Notes under the pieces: generated by a model | The model's input: only the letters and a program-made list of their open reading frames with translations | Databases searched by the model: none | What the model was told of the DNA's origin: nothing | Part shown: one piece after another, positions 15,911 through 25,472 of the stretch | How positions within the stretch are numbered: position 1 is the stretch's first letter | How the letters are laid out: each line of letters begins with the position of its first letter | Translations under genes and position numbers: made by a program | NCBI RefSeq assembly: GCF_030540765.1 | Contig: NZ_JAUOEL010000003.1 | Span: 645,619-709,618 of the forward strand | Length of the DNA stretch: 64,000 bases | Source: Flavivirga jejuensis | GTDB taxonomy: Bacteria > Bacteroidota > Bacteroidia > Flavobacteriales > Flavobacteriaceae | Reading direction: 5' to 3'

Positions 15911-16243
15911 ATGAACACGCTTAGAAACAAAGTACAGTTGATTGGTAACTTAGGAAACGATCCAGAAATTATTAATCTAGAATCGGGAAAATCTTTAGCT
16001 AAATTCACTATGGCTACTAACGAAAGCTACACGAATAATAATGGTGAAAAAATTACCGATACGCAATGGCACAATATTGTGGCTTGGGGTAAAACGGCTC
16101 AAATAATCGAGAAGTATGTCGTTAAAGGTAAAGAGATTGCTATTGAAGGCAAATTGACTTCTCGTAGCTATGATGATAAAGAAGGAAACAAACGATATAT
16201 CACAGAAATTGTGATTAATGAATTGTTGCTGCTAGGTAAATAA
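15911..16243 (+). CDS. ssb: Single-stranded DNA-binding protein, tail-less paralogue
   Basis: The ATG at 15911 (NTLRNKVQLIGNLGNDPEI follows) gives 110 residues. The OB-fold signatures are present: SLAKFTMATNESY, TQWHNIVAWGKTAQIIEKYV and GKEIAIEGKLTSRSYDD. The protein ends at ELLLLGK, directly after the OB fold. The Gly/Pro-rich linker and acidic DDDLPF-type tip that recruits repair and replication proteins are missing, and no frameshifted tail is seen before the next gene. It is therefore likely a secondary SSB and not the essential replication SSB. Confidence 0.88.
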   Translation: MNTLRNKVQLIGNLGNDPEIINLESGKSLAKFTMATNESYTNNNGEKITDTQWHNIVAWGKTAQIIEKYVVKGKEIAIEGKLTSRSYDDKEGNKRYITEIVINELLLLGK

Positions 16244-16319
16244 TTTAGATCATTTTAGACTTCTTTTAGGTTTCCTAAAAGTTTTAATTTAATTAATTTA
16301 GTTGTATAATTATAGAACT

Positions 16320-16553
16320 ATGGATTTACAAGCAGAAAAAATAGAACTAGTAAAATTATTACTTGAAACCCAAAAGAAGTCTTTAATTAAAAAAATTAAA
16401 ACTCTTTTTAAAGACGAAAGTGAGAATAAAGCTTTTGAATTGCCCGGATCTCAAAAAGAAGAATTAGATAGACGGCTATCTAGAATGGAAAAAGGAGAAA
16501 CTAAATTCTATACTTGGGAACAAGTGGAACAAAAGCTAAAACAGGCTTTATGA
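16320..16553 (+). CDS. Antitoxin-like protein of the addiction-module component family
   Basis: 77 residues from the ATG at 16320. It resembles the short proteins annotated as addiction module components (TIGR02574 type): an N-terminal helix (AEKIELVKLLLETQKKSLIK), a middle SQKEELDRRLSRMEKGE and the end FYTWEQVEQKLKQAL, which is the characteristic W-E-V pattern. Usually a RelE/ParE-type toxin overlaps its 3' end. Here no toxin frame follows on the plus strand, so it is an orphan or the toxin has been lost. Confidence 0.72.
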   Translation: MDLQAEKIELVKLLLETQKKSLIKKIKTLFKDESENKAFELPGSQKEELDRRLSRMEKGETKFYTWEQVEQKLKQAL

Positions 16554-16895
16554 TTTAAAGACACCATATCCAATAAAATATACAGCTATTAAAATTGCAA
16601 TAATCGCAAAAGAAACATCTATAAGGGTCTTTTTGTTATCATAAATTCTGTCTATATATTAATAAAATTAAAACAATATTAAAATTAGTGTAGAAATATG
16701 GTTTTTATTTTGCCTAATGTCAATGGAAAATTGATTTATTAGAAATAGGAAATCCTATATTGAAAAAAAATCTAAAGATTAGGCTTGCTTACTTGACTAG
16801 TGGATTGCTGCCTTCGCAGGAATGATAAAGCAATTCATTGAGATGTGTCCAGACGGTAGGTCTCAAGGGTCAGAAAATTTTTAGATTAAAAGATC
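16554..16895. other. Intergenic stretch with coding debris and a repeat fragment
   Basis: No complete gene. On the minus strand around 16559-16660 a frame without a start codon reads IDRIYDNKKTLIDVSF and a membrane helix (AIIAILIAVYFIGYGVF) to a stop, possibly the end of a lost membrane protein. Near 16803-16830 lies CTGCCTTCGCAGGAATGA, similar to the TTCCTGCGAAGGCA repeats of many Flavobacteria. Confidence 0.35.
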
Positions 16896-18464
16896 TCAGA
16901 TCTCATTATTTTTTACATTATCAACATTGTAATAACCGCCTTTATTTTCTTTTCTATCTAAAGATTGTCTAATAATTAAGTGAGACACATTAATCATATT
17001 TCTTAATTCGCAAAGCGAAGTTGTTATTTTAGATTCTTTGTAAAGATCTTCAACTTCATTATAAATTAAATCTAAATGTTTTATGGCTCTTTTTAATCGC
17101 TTATTACTTCTTACAATCCCTACATAATCTCGCATTAGCGCTTGTAATTGCTTTAGGTTATGTTGTATTAAAATATGCTCTTTTTCGATAATGGTACCTT
17201 CGTCATTCCAACCTGGGATTATTAAATCTGTCGGTTTATAATCACATTCACTATGATGCTTAAAAATGTTATGAGCAAAAACCAAAGCTTCTAATAATGA
17301 ATTTGATGCCAACCTATTAGCACCGTGCAAACCAGTTCTTGTACACTCACCACAGGCAAATAAATTATCAATAGTTGTTTTTCCTTTTTTGTTTACCTTA
17401 ATACCACCACATAAATAATGAGATGCAGGAATTACAGGGATCCAATCGGTTTCAATATTTATATGATGCTCTAAGCATTTTTTATAAATATTAGGAAAAT
17501 GATCTTTAAACGCTTCTATATCTAAATGTGTACAATCTAAATACACATGGGGATCACCAGATTTTTTTAATTCGCTATCTATACTTTGAGACACAATATC
17601 TCTGGAAGCTAACTCAGCACGCTCATCATAATCTGGCATAAAACGGTAACCGCTTTTAGTTCGAAGATAAGCACCAAAACCTCTAACAGCTTCAGAAATT
17701 AAAAATGAAGACTCCCCTTTTTCTTCATATAAAGCTGTTGGATGAAACTGAACAAACTCCATGTCTTTAATACGCGCTTTAGCTCTGTAGGCCATCGCAA
17801 TACCATCGCCTGTTGCAATAATGGGGTTCGTTGTATGCCCATAAACACATCCAATACCTCCAGAAGCTAACAACGTGCTGTTTGCTTTTATTGTAAAGAT
17901 ATCTCCTGTATTTTGATTAAATATATAGGCACCAAAACACGATAAGGTTTCAGACTCATAGTCTTCTATATGGTGATTGGTAACTAAATCTATAGCAAAA
18001 TGATGTGGTAAAATAGTGATATTTGATAGTTGATGTGTGCGTTCTAACAGAGCGCGCTCTATCTCGTAACCTGTAATGTCTTTATGATGAACCACTCTGT
18101 ATTCCGAATGTCCGCCTTCTTTTCCTAAATCGAATCTTCCGCTGTCATTTATATCAAAATTTGCTCCCCAAAGCAACAATTCTTCCAATCGTTTAGGTCC
18201 TTCTTTTATAACAAGCTTAACAACCGATTCCTTACATAAACCATCGCCAGCCATTAAAGTATCTTTAATATGTTTTTTAAAGGAATCTTTTTCTTTATCT
18301 AAAACAATAGCAACCCCTCCCTGGGCATATTTAGTATTGGATTCGTCCTCATTAGATTTCGTAACGATAACAACCTTTCTGTCTGGAAATTTTTCTGCTA
18401 TTTTAACCGCAAATGTTAATCCTGCTATTCCAGAGCCAATGACTAAATAATCTGTAGTAACCAT
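16896..18464 (-). CDS. nadB: L-aspartate oxidase
   Basis: 522 residues, normal for NadB. The N-terminus has the FAD dinucleotide motif VIGSGIAGL. The catalytic-site signatures of the succinate dehydrogenase/aspartate oxidase flavoprotein family are clear: NTKYAQGGVAIV, EGGHSEYRVVHHKDITGYEI, ASGGIGCVYGHTTNP and GLHGANRLASNSLLEALVF. It oxidises L-aspartate to iminoaspartate, the first step of NAD synthesis, in the cytoplasm. It follows nadA with a three-base gap in one operon, and the two enzymes act in sequence. Confidence 0.97.
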   Translation of the reverse strand: MVTTDYLVIGSGIAGLTFAVKIAEKFPDRKVVIVTKSNEDESNTKYAQGGVAIVLDKEKDSFKKHIKDTLMAGDGLCKESVVKLVIKEGPKRLEELLLWGANFDINDSGRFDLGKEGGHSEYRVVHHKDITGYEIERALLERTHQLSNITILPHHFAIDLVTNHHIEDYESETLSCFGAYIFNQNTGDIFTIKANSTLLASGGIGCVYGHTTNPIIATGDGIAMAYRAKARIKDMEFVQFHPTALYEEKGESSFLISEAVRGFGAYLRTKSGYRFMPDYDERAELASRDIVSQSIDSELKKSGDPHVYLDCTHLDIEAFKDHFPNIYKKCLEHHINIETDWIPVIPASHYLCGGIKVNKKGKTTIDNLFACGECTRTGLHGANRLASNSLLEALVFAHNIFKHHSECDYKPTDLIIPGWNDEGTIIEKEHILIQHNLKQLQALMRDYVGIVRSNKRLKRAIKHLDLIYNEVEDLYKESKITTSLCELRNMINVSHLIIRQSLDRKENKGGYYNVDNVKNNEI

Positions 18465-18467
18465 TTT

Positions 18468-19394
18468 TTATTTAGATAATTCTAACATCCGCTCAATAGG
18501 TAATAATGCTTTTTTTCTAATAGGCTCGGGGACTTCAACTTGTGGTGATTCGTTTGATAAACAATCATACAATTTTTGCATGGTATTCATTTTCATAAAA
18601 TGACACTCGCTACAAGCACAGGTATTATCTTCTACTGCAGGAGCAGGAATAAGCTCTGTATTTGGCATTTCTTGTTGCATTTTATGCAAAATACCAGCTT
18701 CTGTAGCAACTATAAATTTTTCTTCTTGATGTTCTTTTACGTAATTTATCATGCCCGAGGTAGATCCAACATAGGTTGCAGTATTCAAAATATGTTCCTC
18801 AGATTCTGGGTGCGCTATAATTTTATAGTCTGGATATTTTTTATGCAATTCAATTAATTTATCCATTGAAAAAGCTTCATGCACAATACAACTACCATCC
18901 CAAAGCAACATATCCCTTCCTGTTTCTTTAATAACATACTTTCCAAGATTCTTGTCTGGCGCAAAAATAATAGGTGTGTCTTTTGGTACCGATTCAACAA
19001 TCTTTAAAGCATTTGAAGAAGTACATACGATATCGCTTAAAGCTTTAATTTCTGCCGAACAGTTTACATAAGTAATAACAACATGATCTGGATGTTGTTT
19101 TGTTAATGCCGAAAAACTTTCTGGTGGACAAGCATCTGCTAGAGAGCATCCCGCATTTAAATCGGGCAGCACGACTGTTTTTGATGGATTTAATATTTTA
19201 GCTGTTTCTGCCATAAAATGCACACCAGCAAATACAATAATATCGGCATCTGTTTCGGCTGCTTTTTGTGATAAGCCCAAACTATCCCCTACATAATCAG
19301 CAATATCTTGTATTTCTGGAACTTGATAATAATGTGCCAGAATTACAGCATTCTTTTCTTTTTTAAGACGATTTATTTCTTTTACTAAATCCAT
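18468..19394 (-). CDS. nadA: Quinolinate synthase A
   Basis: Condenses iminoaspartate with dihydroxyacetone phosphate to quinolinate using a [4Fe-4S] cluster. The start at 19394 ([20 protein letters not shown] follows) gives the usual N-terminus; the frame is open to 19430 but the extra residues look non-native. [20 protein letters not shown] is the family start. Cluster cysteines occur in [23 protein letters not shown] and [14 protein letters not shown]. It is the first gene of the nadA-nadB operon. A perfect FNR-type palindrome lies about 315 bp upstream. Confidence 0.96.
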   Translation of the reverse strand: MDLVKEINRLKKEKNAVILAHYYQVPEIQDIADYVGDSLGLSQKAAETDADIIVFAGVHFMAETAKILNPSKTVVLPDLNAGCSLADACPPESFSALTKQHPDHVVITYVNCSAEIKALSDIVCTSSNALKIVESVPKDTPIIFAPDKNLGKYVIKETGRDMLLWDGSCIVHEAFSMDKLIELHKKYPDYKIIAHPESEEHILNTATYVGSTSGMINYVKEHQEEKFIVATEAGILHKMQQEMPNTELIPAPAVEDNTCACSECHFMKMNTMQKLYDCLSNESPQVEVPEPIRKKALLPIERMLELSK

Positions 19395-19707
19395 TTTATT
19401 AATCTTCTTCACGTTACAAAAACAACCCAATGCTTTATAACATCTTTATTTATGCAAATATCTGAATTAAAGCTGTATTGAAAATAAGATTGTATTAAAA
19501 ATTGTGAAGAAATTAAGCATCCTCAAAAAAACCATGACATAAAGGAATCTAACTCAAGCGAACTCTTTAATATTTAATAAAAATAGAATGAAAATCTATA
19601 AAGTGGTTTAAACTTTTTTTAATGACCTGTAAAATGTCCTTTTTTTACTCAATTTTCGTCTTTTTATAACTCCATAGCACTAACTATAAATAGTAAAAAC
19701 ACTTTAA

Positions 19708-19721
19708 TTGATTTACATCAA
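19708..19721. promoter_or_regulatory. FNR/Crp-type palindrome TTGAT-TTAC-ATCAA
   Basis: A perfect match to the FNR box TTGATnnnnATCAA within the 380-bp gap upstream of nadA and just downstream of the 602-aa gene. It could control nadA from a distance or an unseen small transcript. Binding by a Flavobacterial Crp/Fnr protein is inferred only. Confidence 0.4.
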
Positions 19722-19773
19722 TCCAAAAAACCTAAACCACTTCTCTTTAAAATAAAATCCTTTTGATCACATT

Positions 19774-21582
19774 TTAGTTTATAACAGACAAACTTTCAAT
19801 CTCAAGTTTAATAGAATTTAAAGTGGTATCGCTTTTATCTAATTCATATAAAATAACATCTCTAATGTCTTCAAAAACATGTTTCAATTCACAAAACATG
19901 GTTTTATAATATGAAACTCCTTCTTTCATATTGTTTGTAAAAGTTAGCAGGTATTTTTCCTCTTTTTTTGTTATTGATTTTTTTACTTCATCTAATTTAT
20001 TCTTTAAAAAATCTATATAAATATATAATTCTTTGATAAATAAATTTGGTCTATCATCTCTGGAAATCATATTATCTCTTCCGTAAATATGGTCTGTAAT
20101 ATTCTTTAAACTCATAATATTAGAATAATATGCCATATTTGGACCAGGGCAAACAGATACCCCTTCGCCTTCTACTTTTGTATCTAAATTATATGCTAAT
20201 AATGCAGAAGTCCCTAAACCAACACAGGTACAAGATTTCTCTATTATTTTATTAAACTTAGCTTGATAATCTTCCAACGGTAATTCTTGCGCATCCAACT
20301 CTTTTATTTTTAAATGTTGGTATTCTCTGGAAGCAGTACATATCCCTTTTTCTTTAAATTCTTTATTTAAAGCCACAAACTTCTTTGGGCAAGCACTACC
20401 TGGTCTTCCTTTATTAATAAGCGCTTCCTTTTCGAGATCTTTGGTATTATCTCTAAGGTTATTAAATGGAATGCCTAATGGCGAAATATCACTTAAATAT
20501 AAATCGGCTTCTTTAGCTTTAGCTAACTTGTCTAATGTTTTTTCATCTACAGTTGTTGCTTCTGGGACTAATAAAAAAGGCGTCCCCCAACCAACGGAGT
20601 CTAATTGATATTCATTTATTAAAAACTCATGTTCTTCTTGAGTCCCAACACCACCTTGTGCAGAAATTTTCATAACTAAAGGTGTTTCGGGAATTACACG
20701 CCCTTGATTCATCAATTCTTGATTTAAAAGTTCTTGAATTGACTCTTTTAATTCCTCTCTCTTTTCTTTAAATTCGGCTAAAACAGGTCCTAAAAGATAG
20801 CCGTTTGTAGCAAAAGCATGGCCCCCACAATTTAACCCAGATTCAATTCTATATTCCGAAACCCATAATCCTTTTTTTGCCAAAAATTTACCTTGGATTA
20901 ATGCCGATTTATAGTCACTTACTTTTAAAATAATTTTCTTTTCAAAAGCACCATTTTCTGTAGGATAAAAATCATCAAACTGTCCCATATAACTATACAG
21001 TCTAGGGTTTAATCCCGCAGAAAGCACCACAGAAGAATTTAACTTACTATTTACAAAACCTCTTAATGCAGCATGCGCATCATTATATTCGGTAGATAAC
21101 TTTTCGCCTTTAACATAGTTATCTTTATCTACTTTGGTCATAATATTAACGTCAATACTACCTTTAACCAAATTTTTAATGGTCCATTTTTTAATTTCAG
21201 AAATATTAAAGCCCTTTTCTGTGAGTTTTTTAAATTCTGTTTTTAACGAAGCACCATTGGGAAGCATGTTTATATAGGCTTTTAAATCGTCCGTTTTTTT
21301 AATTCCTATATTCTTTAAATCTTCAAATTTTTTATCGGCTAAATCATTAACCAAATTCAAATATGATGTGATTCGTTTAGCTCTAAAATCTTGTACTTTA
21401 TCTGTTATCTCGTTATAAGGAACCTCAAATTTCTCGCTATACATCTTTCTTAACTTCTCAAGTAAAATATCGTCTACTAAAGAAATCACAGAATCCATAC
21501 CGTATTGGGCAACTTTTACTGGTGTATCAACCGTAAAGCCTATACCCATAACTGGGATGTGAAATGAATGCACTTTTTTCAT
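19774..21582 (-). CDS. Large conserved protein, possible TIM-barrel (nitronate monooxygenase-like) part
   Basis: 602 residues, soluble, no signal peptide. I recognise it as a conserved Bacteroidota hypothetical but not by name. The middle (KISAQGGVGTQEEHEFLINE followed by VGWGTPFLLVPEATTVDE) resembles the FMN-binding TIM-barrel of nitronate monooxygenase or enoyl-reductase FabK types. Several cysteine motifs follow (SACPKKF, GICTASREYQ, SCTCVGLGTSAL, VSVCPGPNMAYYS) that could bind metal or a cluster. The C-terminus is a long helical region. It is divergent from ppc across a 397-bp gap and upstream of the NAD genes. Confidence 0.7.
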   Translation of the reverse strand: MKKVHSFHIPVMGIGFTVDTPVKVAQYGMDSVISLVDDILLEKLRKMYSEKFEVPYNEITDKVQDFRAKRITSYLNLVNDLADKKFEDLKNIGIKKTDDLKAYINMLPNGASLKTEFKKLTEKGFNISEIKKWTIKNLVKGSIDVNIMTKVDKDNYVKGEKLSTEYNDAHAALRGFVNSKLNSSVVLSAGLNPRLYSYMGQFDDFYPTENGAFEKKIILKVSDYKSALIQGKFLAKKGLWVSEYRIESGLNCGGHAFATNGYLLGPVLAEFKEKREELKESIQELLNQELMNQGRVIPETPLVMKISAQGGVGTQEEHEFLINEYQLDSVGWGTPFLLVPEATTVDEKTLDKLAKAKEADLYLSDISPLGIPFNNLRDNTKDLEKEALINKGRPGSACPKKFVALNKEFKEKGICTASREYQHLKIKELDAQELPLEDYQAKFNKIIEKSCTCVGLGTSALLAYNLDTKVEGEGVSVCPGPNMAYYSNIMSLKNITDHIYGRDNMISRDDRPNLFIKELYIYIDFLKNKLDEVKKSITKKEEKYLLTFTNNMKEGVSYYKTMFCELKHVFEDIRDVILYELDKSDTTLNSIKLEIESLSVIN

Positions 21583-21697
21583 CTAATTATGTTTTATTTC
21601 TAATTGCTATAAATTTATTAAACGCCGAAGGTATTAGTTTAACATAACATCAAGTATGACTTTTATCATACTATTCTTAACAGAATTAGTGTTGGTG

Positions 21698-21727
21698 AAA
21701 TACAGAATTTCAAGAAATTCTGTATTT
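21698..21727. repeat. Perfect 14-bp inverted repeat between divergent genes
   Basis: AAATACAGAATTTC, two bases (AA), then the exact reverse complement. It lies in the shared promoter region of the 602-aa gene and ppc, where a terminator is not expected. The flanking GCGTTTTCACAGGAATAAC resembles the genomic repeat seen near 16803, so this may be part of an interspersed repeat. The remaining gap (21583-21979) shows no gene. Confidence 0.55.
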
Positions 21728-21979
21728 TGTAGTGCGTTTTCACAGGAATAACAATTTCAACGAAAACCCAGAAGCAAAGCCAAAAATTCTTTTCGATTAA
21801 ATAATATCGTTATTTAAAGCACTTTATGAATTATAAAGAATCTGATTAATTTGGTGTTTTTTTTAATTATTCACAATAAGAATTCATCAAACTAAAAAAA
21901 TCAATAAATCTTTATCGAGTCTACATGCTTTTATGAAAGCTTCACTACTTTTACGGTTAATTTTCAATAGAACGAAACT

Positions 21980-24568
21980 ATGTCGGTAGAGCCTAAACTA
22001 ACACGATTTAAACAAAATGTATTGTCTAAATATCAAATATACAATAGTATATTTATGACCTTACCTTTCGATACTATTACAAAAACTGGAATACTACTTC
22101 CTTTATTTCATGAAACCTGCGAGAAAGGTTTTGAATGGGGTGATGATCCCACAACTATTGTTGATACATTTTTTAAAAAATACCAAGGTAGACGTTCTAA
22201 AGAAAGTCAAATAAACTTACTATTTCGTTTTATTCAATATATAGAAAGACAAGTGGTTTTATTTGATGCTATTGAAGATGCTGCTTTCCCAATAGTTAAT
22301 AACATGGAAGGTATTGGTACTTTAAGAAATCTTAAAGAGACTGCCATTTCAGAGAACAGATTAGAAGAACTACAAAGTTACCTTGAAGAGTTTAAGGTGC
22401 GTATTGTTTTAACAGCACACCCAACGCAATTCTATCCAGGTTCTGTTTTAGGAATCATCACAGATTTAACAGAGGCTATTAAAGAAAATAACCTGTCTGG
22501 TATAAATAATTTATTTGGTCAATTAGGAAAAACACCTTTCTTTAAACATGAAAAACCAACGCCTTACCATGAGGCAAAAAGTTTAATTTGGTATTTAGAG
22601 AATGTGTTTTATCAATCGTTTGGTGAAATTTACAATTACATTCAGCAAAATATTTATGATGACGGGAAAAAACATAATGAAATTATAAATATTGGTTTTT
22701 GGCCTGGAGGCGATCGTGATGGAAATCCGTTTGTAAAACCAGATACCACTATAAAGGTTGCTAAAAAATTAAAGCAAGCTATCTTAAAAAAATACTATTC
22801 CGACCTTAAAAATTTAAGACGCAAACTTACTTTTAAGGGTGTAGAAAAACGTATTATAAAATTAGAAACCATACTATACAACTTTAGTGTTAATTTAAAC
22901 ACAAAAAAAACTATTACGTCCAAAGAGCTTATCTTAGAATTATTGAGTATTAGAAACCTTGTTGTAAAAGAGCATCAATCTTTATACGTAGGCGAAATAA
23001 ATAACTTAATAAATAGAGTACGCCTTTTTGGTTATAATTTTGCTACGCTAGATATTAGACAAGACAGTAGAATTCATCATACTGTTTTCACCACAGTAAT
23101 AGATCATTTAATTAAACAAGAAAGTACTTCATTCCCTAAAAATTATCATGATTTATCTGAAGAAGAGCAAATTAAAATATTATCTGAAGTTACAGATGAA
23201 ACTATCGATATAAGTGTTTTTAAAGATGAAATGGTTTTTAATACTTTAAAAACTATTGAAGCTATTAAAGATATTCAAGAAAGTAATGGTGAGCGTGGTG
23301 CTAACAGATATATTATAAGTAACAATCAAACCGCTTTAAATGTTATGCAGCTTTTTGCGATGCTTAAGCTAATTACATTCAAAGATAACTTAACGGTTGA
23401 TGTTGTTCCTCTTTTTGAAACTATTCCCGATTTAGAAAATGCACCAGGTGTTATGGAGCAACTCTATACCAACCCTGCGTATATGGCTCACTTAAAAAGT
23501 AGAGGCAATAAACAGACCATTATGCTAGGATTTTCAGACGGTACCAAAGACGGTGGGTATTTAATGGCAAACTGGGGTATTTTTAAAGCTAAAGAATTAC
23601 TAACAGAGATGTCTAGAAAATATGATATCACTGCCATATTTTTTGATGGTAGAGGTGGTCCACCAGCAAGAGGTGGTGGTAAAACACATCAATTTTACTC
23701 GTCGCTCGGTCCAACCATTGAGGATAAAGAAGTACAGCTAACGATTCAAGGACAAACTATTAGTTCTAATTTTGGAACCTTAGATTCTTCGCAATATAAC
23801 TTAGAACAGTTAATAAGTTCTGGGGTTTCTAATCGCTTAAGCAAAAATCAATCTGCCATGTCTCCAGACGATAAGGTTGTTATGAATGATTTAGCTGAAA
23901 TAAGCTATAAGACCTATAAAGACTTTAAAAGCCACCCTATGTTCATTCCTTATTTAGAAAGAATGAGCACCTTAAAATATTATGCTAAAACGAATATTGG
24001 TAGCCGTCCTTCAAAAAGAGGTACTTCAGATAAATTAGTTTTCTCAGATTTAAGAGCCATTCCTTTTGTAGGCTCATGGAGTCAATTAAAACAGAATGTT
24101 CCTGGGTTCTTTGGTGTTGGTACGGCTCTAAAAGTTTATGAGGACAATGACGAATTCGATAAAGTAAAACAACTTTATAATAATTCGAAATTCTTCAAGA
24201 CCTTATTAGAAAATAGTATGATGTCTTTATCAAAATCGTTTTTCAATTTAACGAAGTATATGGCTAAGGATCCAGAATTTGGTGAATTTTGGAATATTAT
24301 CCACGATGAATATATCACGACCAAAAGGCTTCTTTTAAAGCTTACTGGGTACAAGAAATTAATGGAAAACGAGCCTTCTGGAAAAGCTTCTATTGAGGTG
24401 AGAGAATCTATAGTTTTACCATTGTTAACCATACAACAGTATGCGCTTAAAAAGATTCAGGAGTTAGAAAAAGCAGAGGTAAGAGACGAAGAACAAATAC
24501 AAATTTTCGAAAAGATTGTAACACGTTCTTTATTTGGTAATATTAACGCTAGTAGAAATTCGGCTTAA
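21980..24568 (+). CDS. ppc: Phosphoenolpyruvate carboxylase
   Basis: 862 residues, near the family's usual size. The catalytic histidine is H147 in VLTAHPTQFYPG. Further signatures are FWPGGDRDGNPFV, the FFDGRGGPPARGGG catalytic loop, and SSNFG. The conserved C-terminus is present (SLFGNINASRNSA). The enzyme fixes bicarbonate onto PEP to form oxaloacetate, replenishing the TCA cycle and feeding aspartate, which links to nadB and the aspartate kinase in this window. It stands alone on the plus strand and is convergent with a frameshifted gene. Confidence 0.96.
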   Translation: MSVEPKLTRFKQNVLSKYQIYNSIFMTLPFDTITKTGILLPLFHETCEKGFEWGDDPTTIVDTFFKKYQGRRSKESQINLLFRFIQYIERQVVLFDAIEDAAFPIVNNMEGIGTLRNLKETAISENRLEELQSYLEEFKVRIVLTAHPTQFYPGSVLGIITDLTEAIKENNLSGINNLFGQLGKTPFFKHEKPTPYHEAKSLIWYLENVFYQSFGEIYNYIQQNIYDDGKKHNEIINIGFWPGGDRDGNPFVKPDTTIKVAKKLKQAILKKYYSDLKNLRRKLTFKGVEKRIIKLETILYNFSVNLNTKKTITSKELILELLSIRNLVVKEHQSLYVGEINNLINRVRLFGYNFATLDIRQDSRIHHTVFTTVIDHLIKQESTSFPKNYHDLSEEEQIKILSEVTDETIDISVFKDEMVFNTLKTIEAIKDIQESNGERGANRYIISNNQTALNVMQLFAMLKLITFKDNLTVDVVPLFETIPDLENAPGVMEQLYTNPAYMAHLKSRGNKQTIMLGFSDGTKDGGYLMANWGIFKAKELLTEMSRKYDITAIFFDGRGGPPARGGGKTHQFYSSLGPTIEDKEVQLTIQGQTISSNFGTLDSSQYNLEQLISSGVSNRLSKNQSAMSPDDKVVMNDLAEISYKTYKDFKSHPMFIPYLERMSTLKYYAKTNIGSRPSKRGTSDKLVFSDLRAIPFVGSWSQLKQNVPGFFGVGTALKVYEDNDEFDKVKQLYNNSKFFKTLLENSMMSLSKSFFNLTKYMAKDPEFGEFWNIIHDEYITTKRLLLKLTGYKKLMENEPSGKASIEVRESIVLPLLTIQQYALKKIQELEKAEVRDEEQIQIFEKIVTRSLFGNINASRNSA

Positions 24569-24573
24569 CGTTT

Positions 24574-24854
24574 TTATTTAGCAGTTTTCAACCATTCTGA
24601 TAGACCATCAAGCTCGGCATATGGGTAATTACTAAAAAGTAGTTTGCTAAGCCAATACATGCTGCTTTGCATTTGCTCGTTCTTATATTGCTTTTTTCTA
24701 ATTGAGACAGAAGTAATATAAATTCAAGCAATGATTCCTGCATATAGCTGAGCTCATTTAGATCTGCAATAGGCAGTTTTATATAAACTTGATTCGTTTT
24801 AGGATTTGTTTGTAGTGTGTCACCATAGCTTGCTGTAAATTCGTTTGGTTTCAT
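24574..24854 (-). pseudogene. Conserved small Flavobacterial protein with a frameshift in a poly-A tract
   Basis: From the start at 24854 the frame reads PNEFTASYGDTLQTNPKTNQ, then LPIADLNELSYMQESLLEFI, to LSQLEK. It then continues in a poor-looking frame to a stop at 24588. If one A is added to the run of six A's near 24693-24698 (GAAAAAAGC on the coding strand), the other frame opens: KQYKNEQMQSSMYWLSKLL, then PYAELDGLSEWLKTAK, with a stop at 24574. This restored 93-residue form is far more protein-like. It is either a true mutation, a slippery phase-variable tract, or a sequencing error. Function unknown. Confidence 0.7.
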
Positions 24855-25121
24855 TTTTGTGATTTTTACTATTTCACGAATCTAAATTCTGTTTTTCTTA
24901 TCGATATAATAAACACATATATGTACTATTTTGTTATATTTTAAATAAGCATCCAAATCTATATAACACAAATAGGTACAAGCATTTGGTATGCACTTGA
25001 GAAAATTAAGAAAGGAACATAATTTATCTTGGCAATCTTTTTTCCCTTACATAACTGAAGATACAGATATTTACATAAAGCCTGTGTAACAAGCATGGTG
25101 AGGCATTAAAACAAAAATAAA

Positions 25122-25385
25122 ATGGAAGATTTATACAGTTACTTAAACGCTATTTCACCAGTTCAAGAAACGACTTGGAATGAGCTAAAAATAATTTTTA
25201 CTGAGCAATCATTAAAAAAAGGAGAGTATTTCGTAAAAGAAGTTAAAACTGCTAAAAAATTTGGTTTTATTAGAAAAGGCATAATTCGAGCTTTTTATCG
25301 CAATAATGAAGGCGTTGAATACAACAAGCACTTTTTTGTAGATAATAATATGATTGACGCTTATTCTTCTTTAATTACTCAGTAA
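25122..25385 (+). pseudogene. Crp/Fnr-family regulator, truncated
   Basis: 87 residues matching the first half of a Flavobacterial Crp/Fnr cyclic-nucleotide-binding domain (LKKGEYFVKEVKTAKKFGFI, RKGIIRAFYRN, YNKHFFVDNNMIDAYSSLIT). Relatives have about 190 residues and continue after this point with QQPN; here CAG is followed by TAA and then CCTAAT (Pro-Asn), as if a CAA had become a stop. Only a few related codons follow, and no helix-turn-helix is found before the amt terminator. The gene is broken by a nonsense codon plus deletion. The truncated product could not bind DNA. Confidence 0.75.
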
Positions 25386-25472
25386 CCTAATACCATAAAC
25401 CTATGGTATCACTCGTCTGAACCTAGTAACGACAGTATGTCTCCTCCTAAAAAGTTCACATTATTATATAAA

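Noticed and set aside
24990..25088. A 32-residue frame starting HLRKLRKEHNLSWQ
   Set aside because: It is short, has no ribosome site of note and no recognisable relative; chance coding capacity upstream of the Crp/Fnr remnant is more likely.
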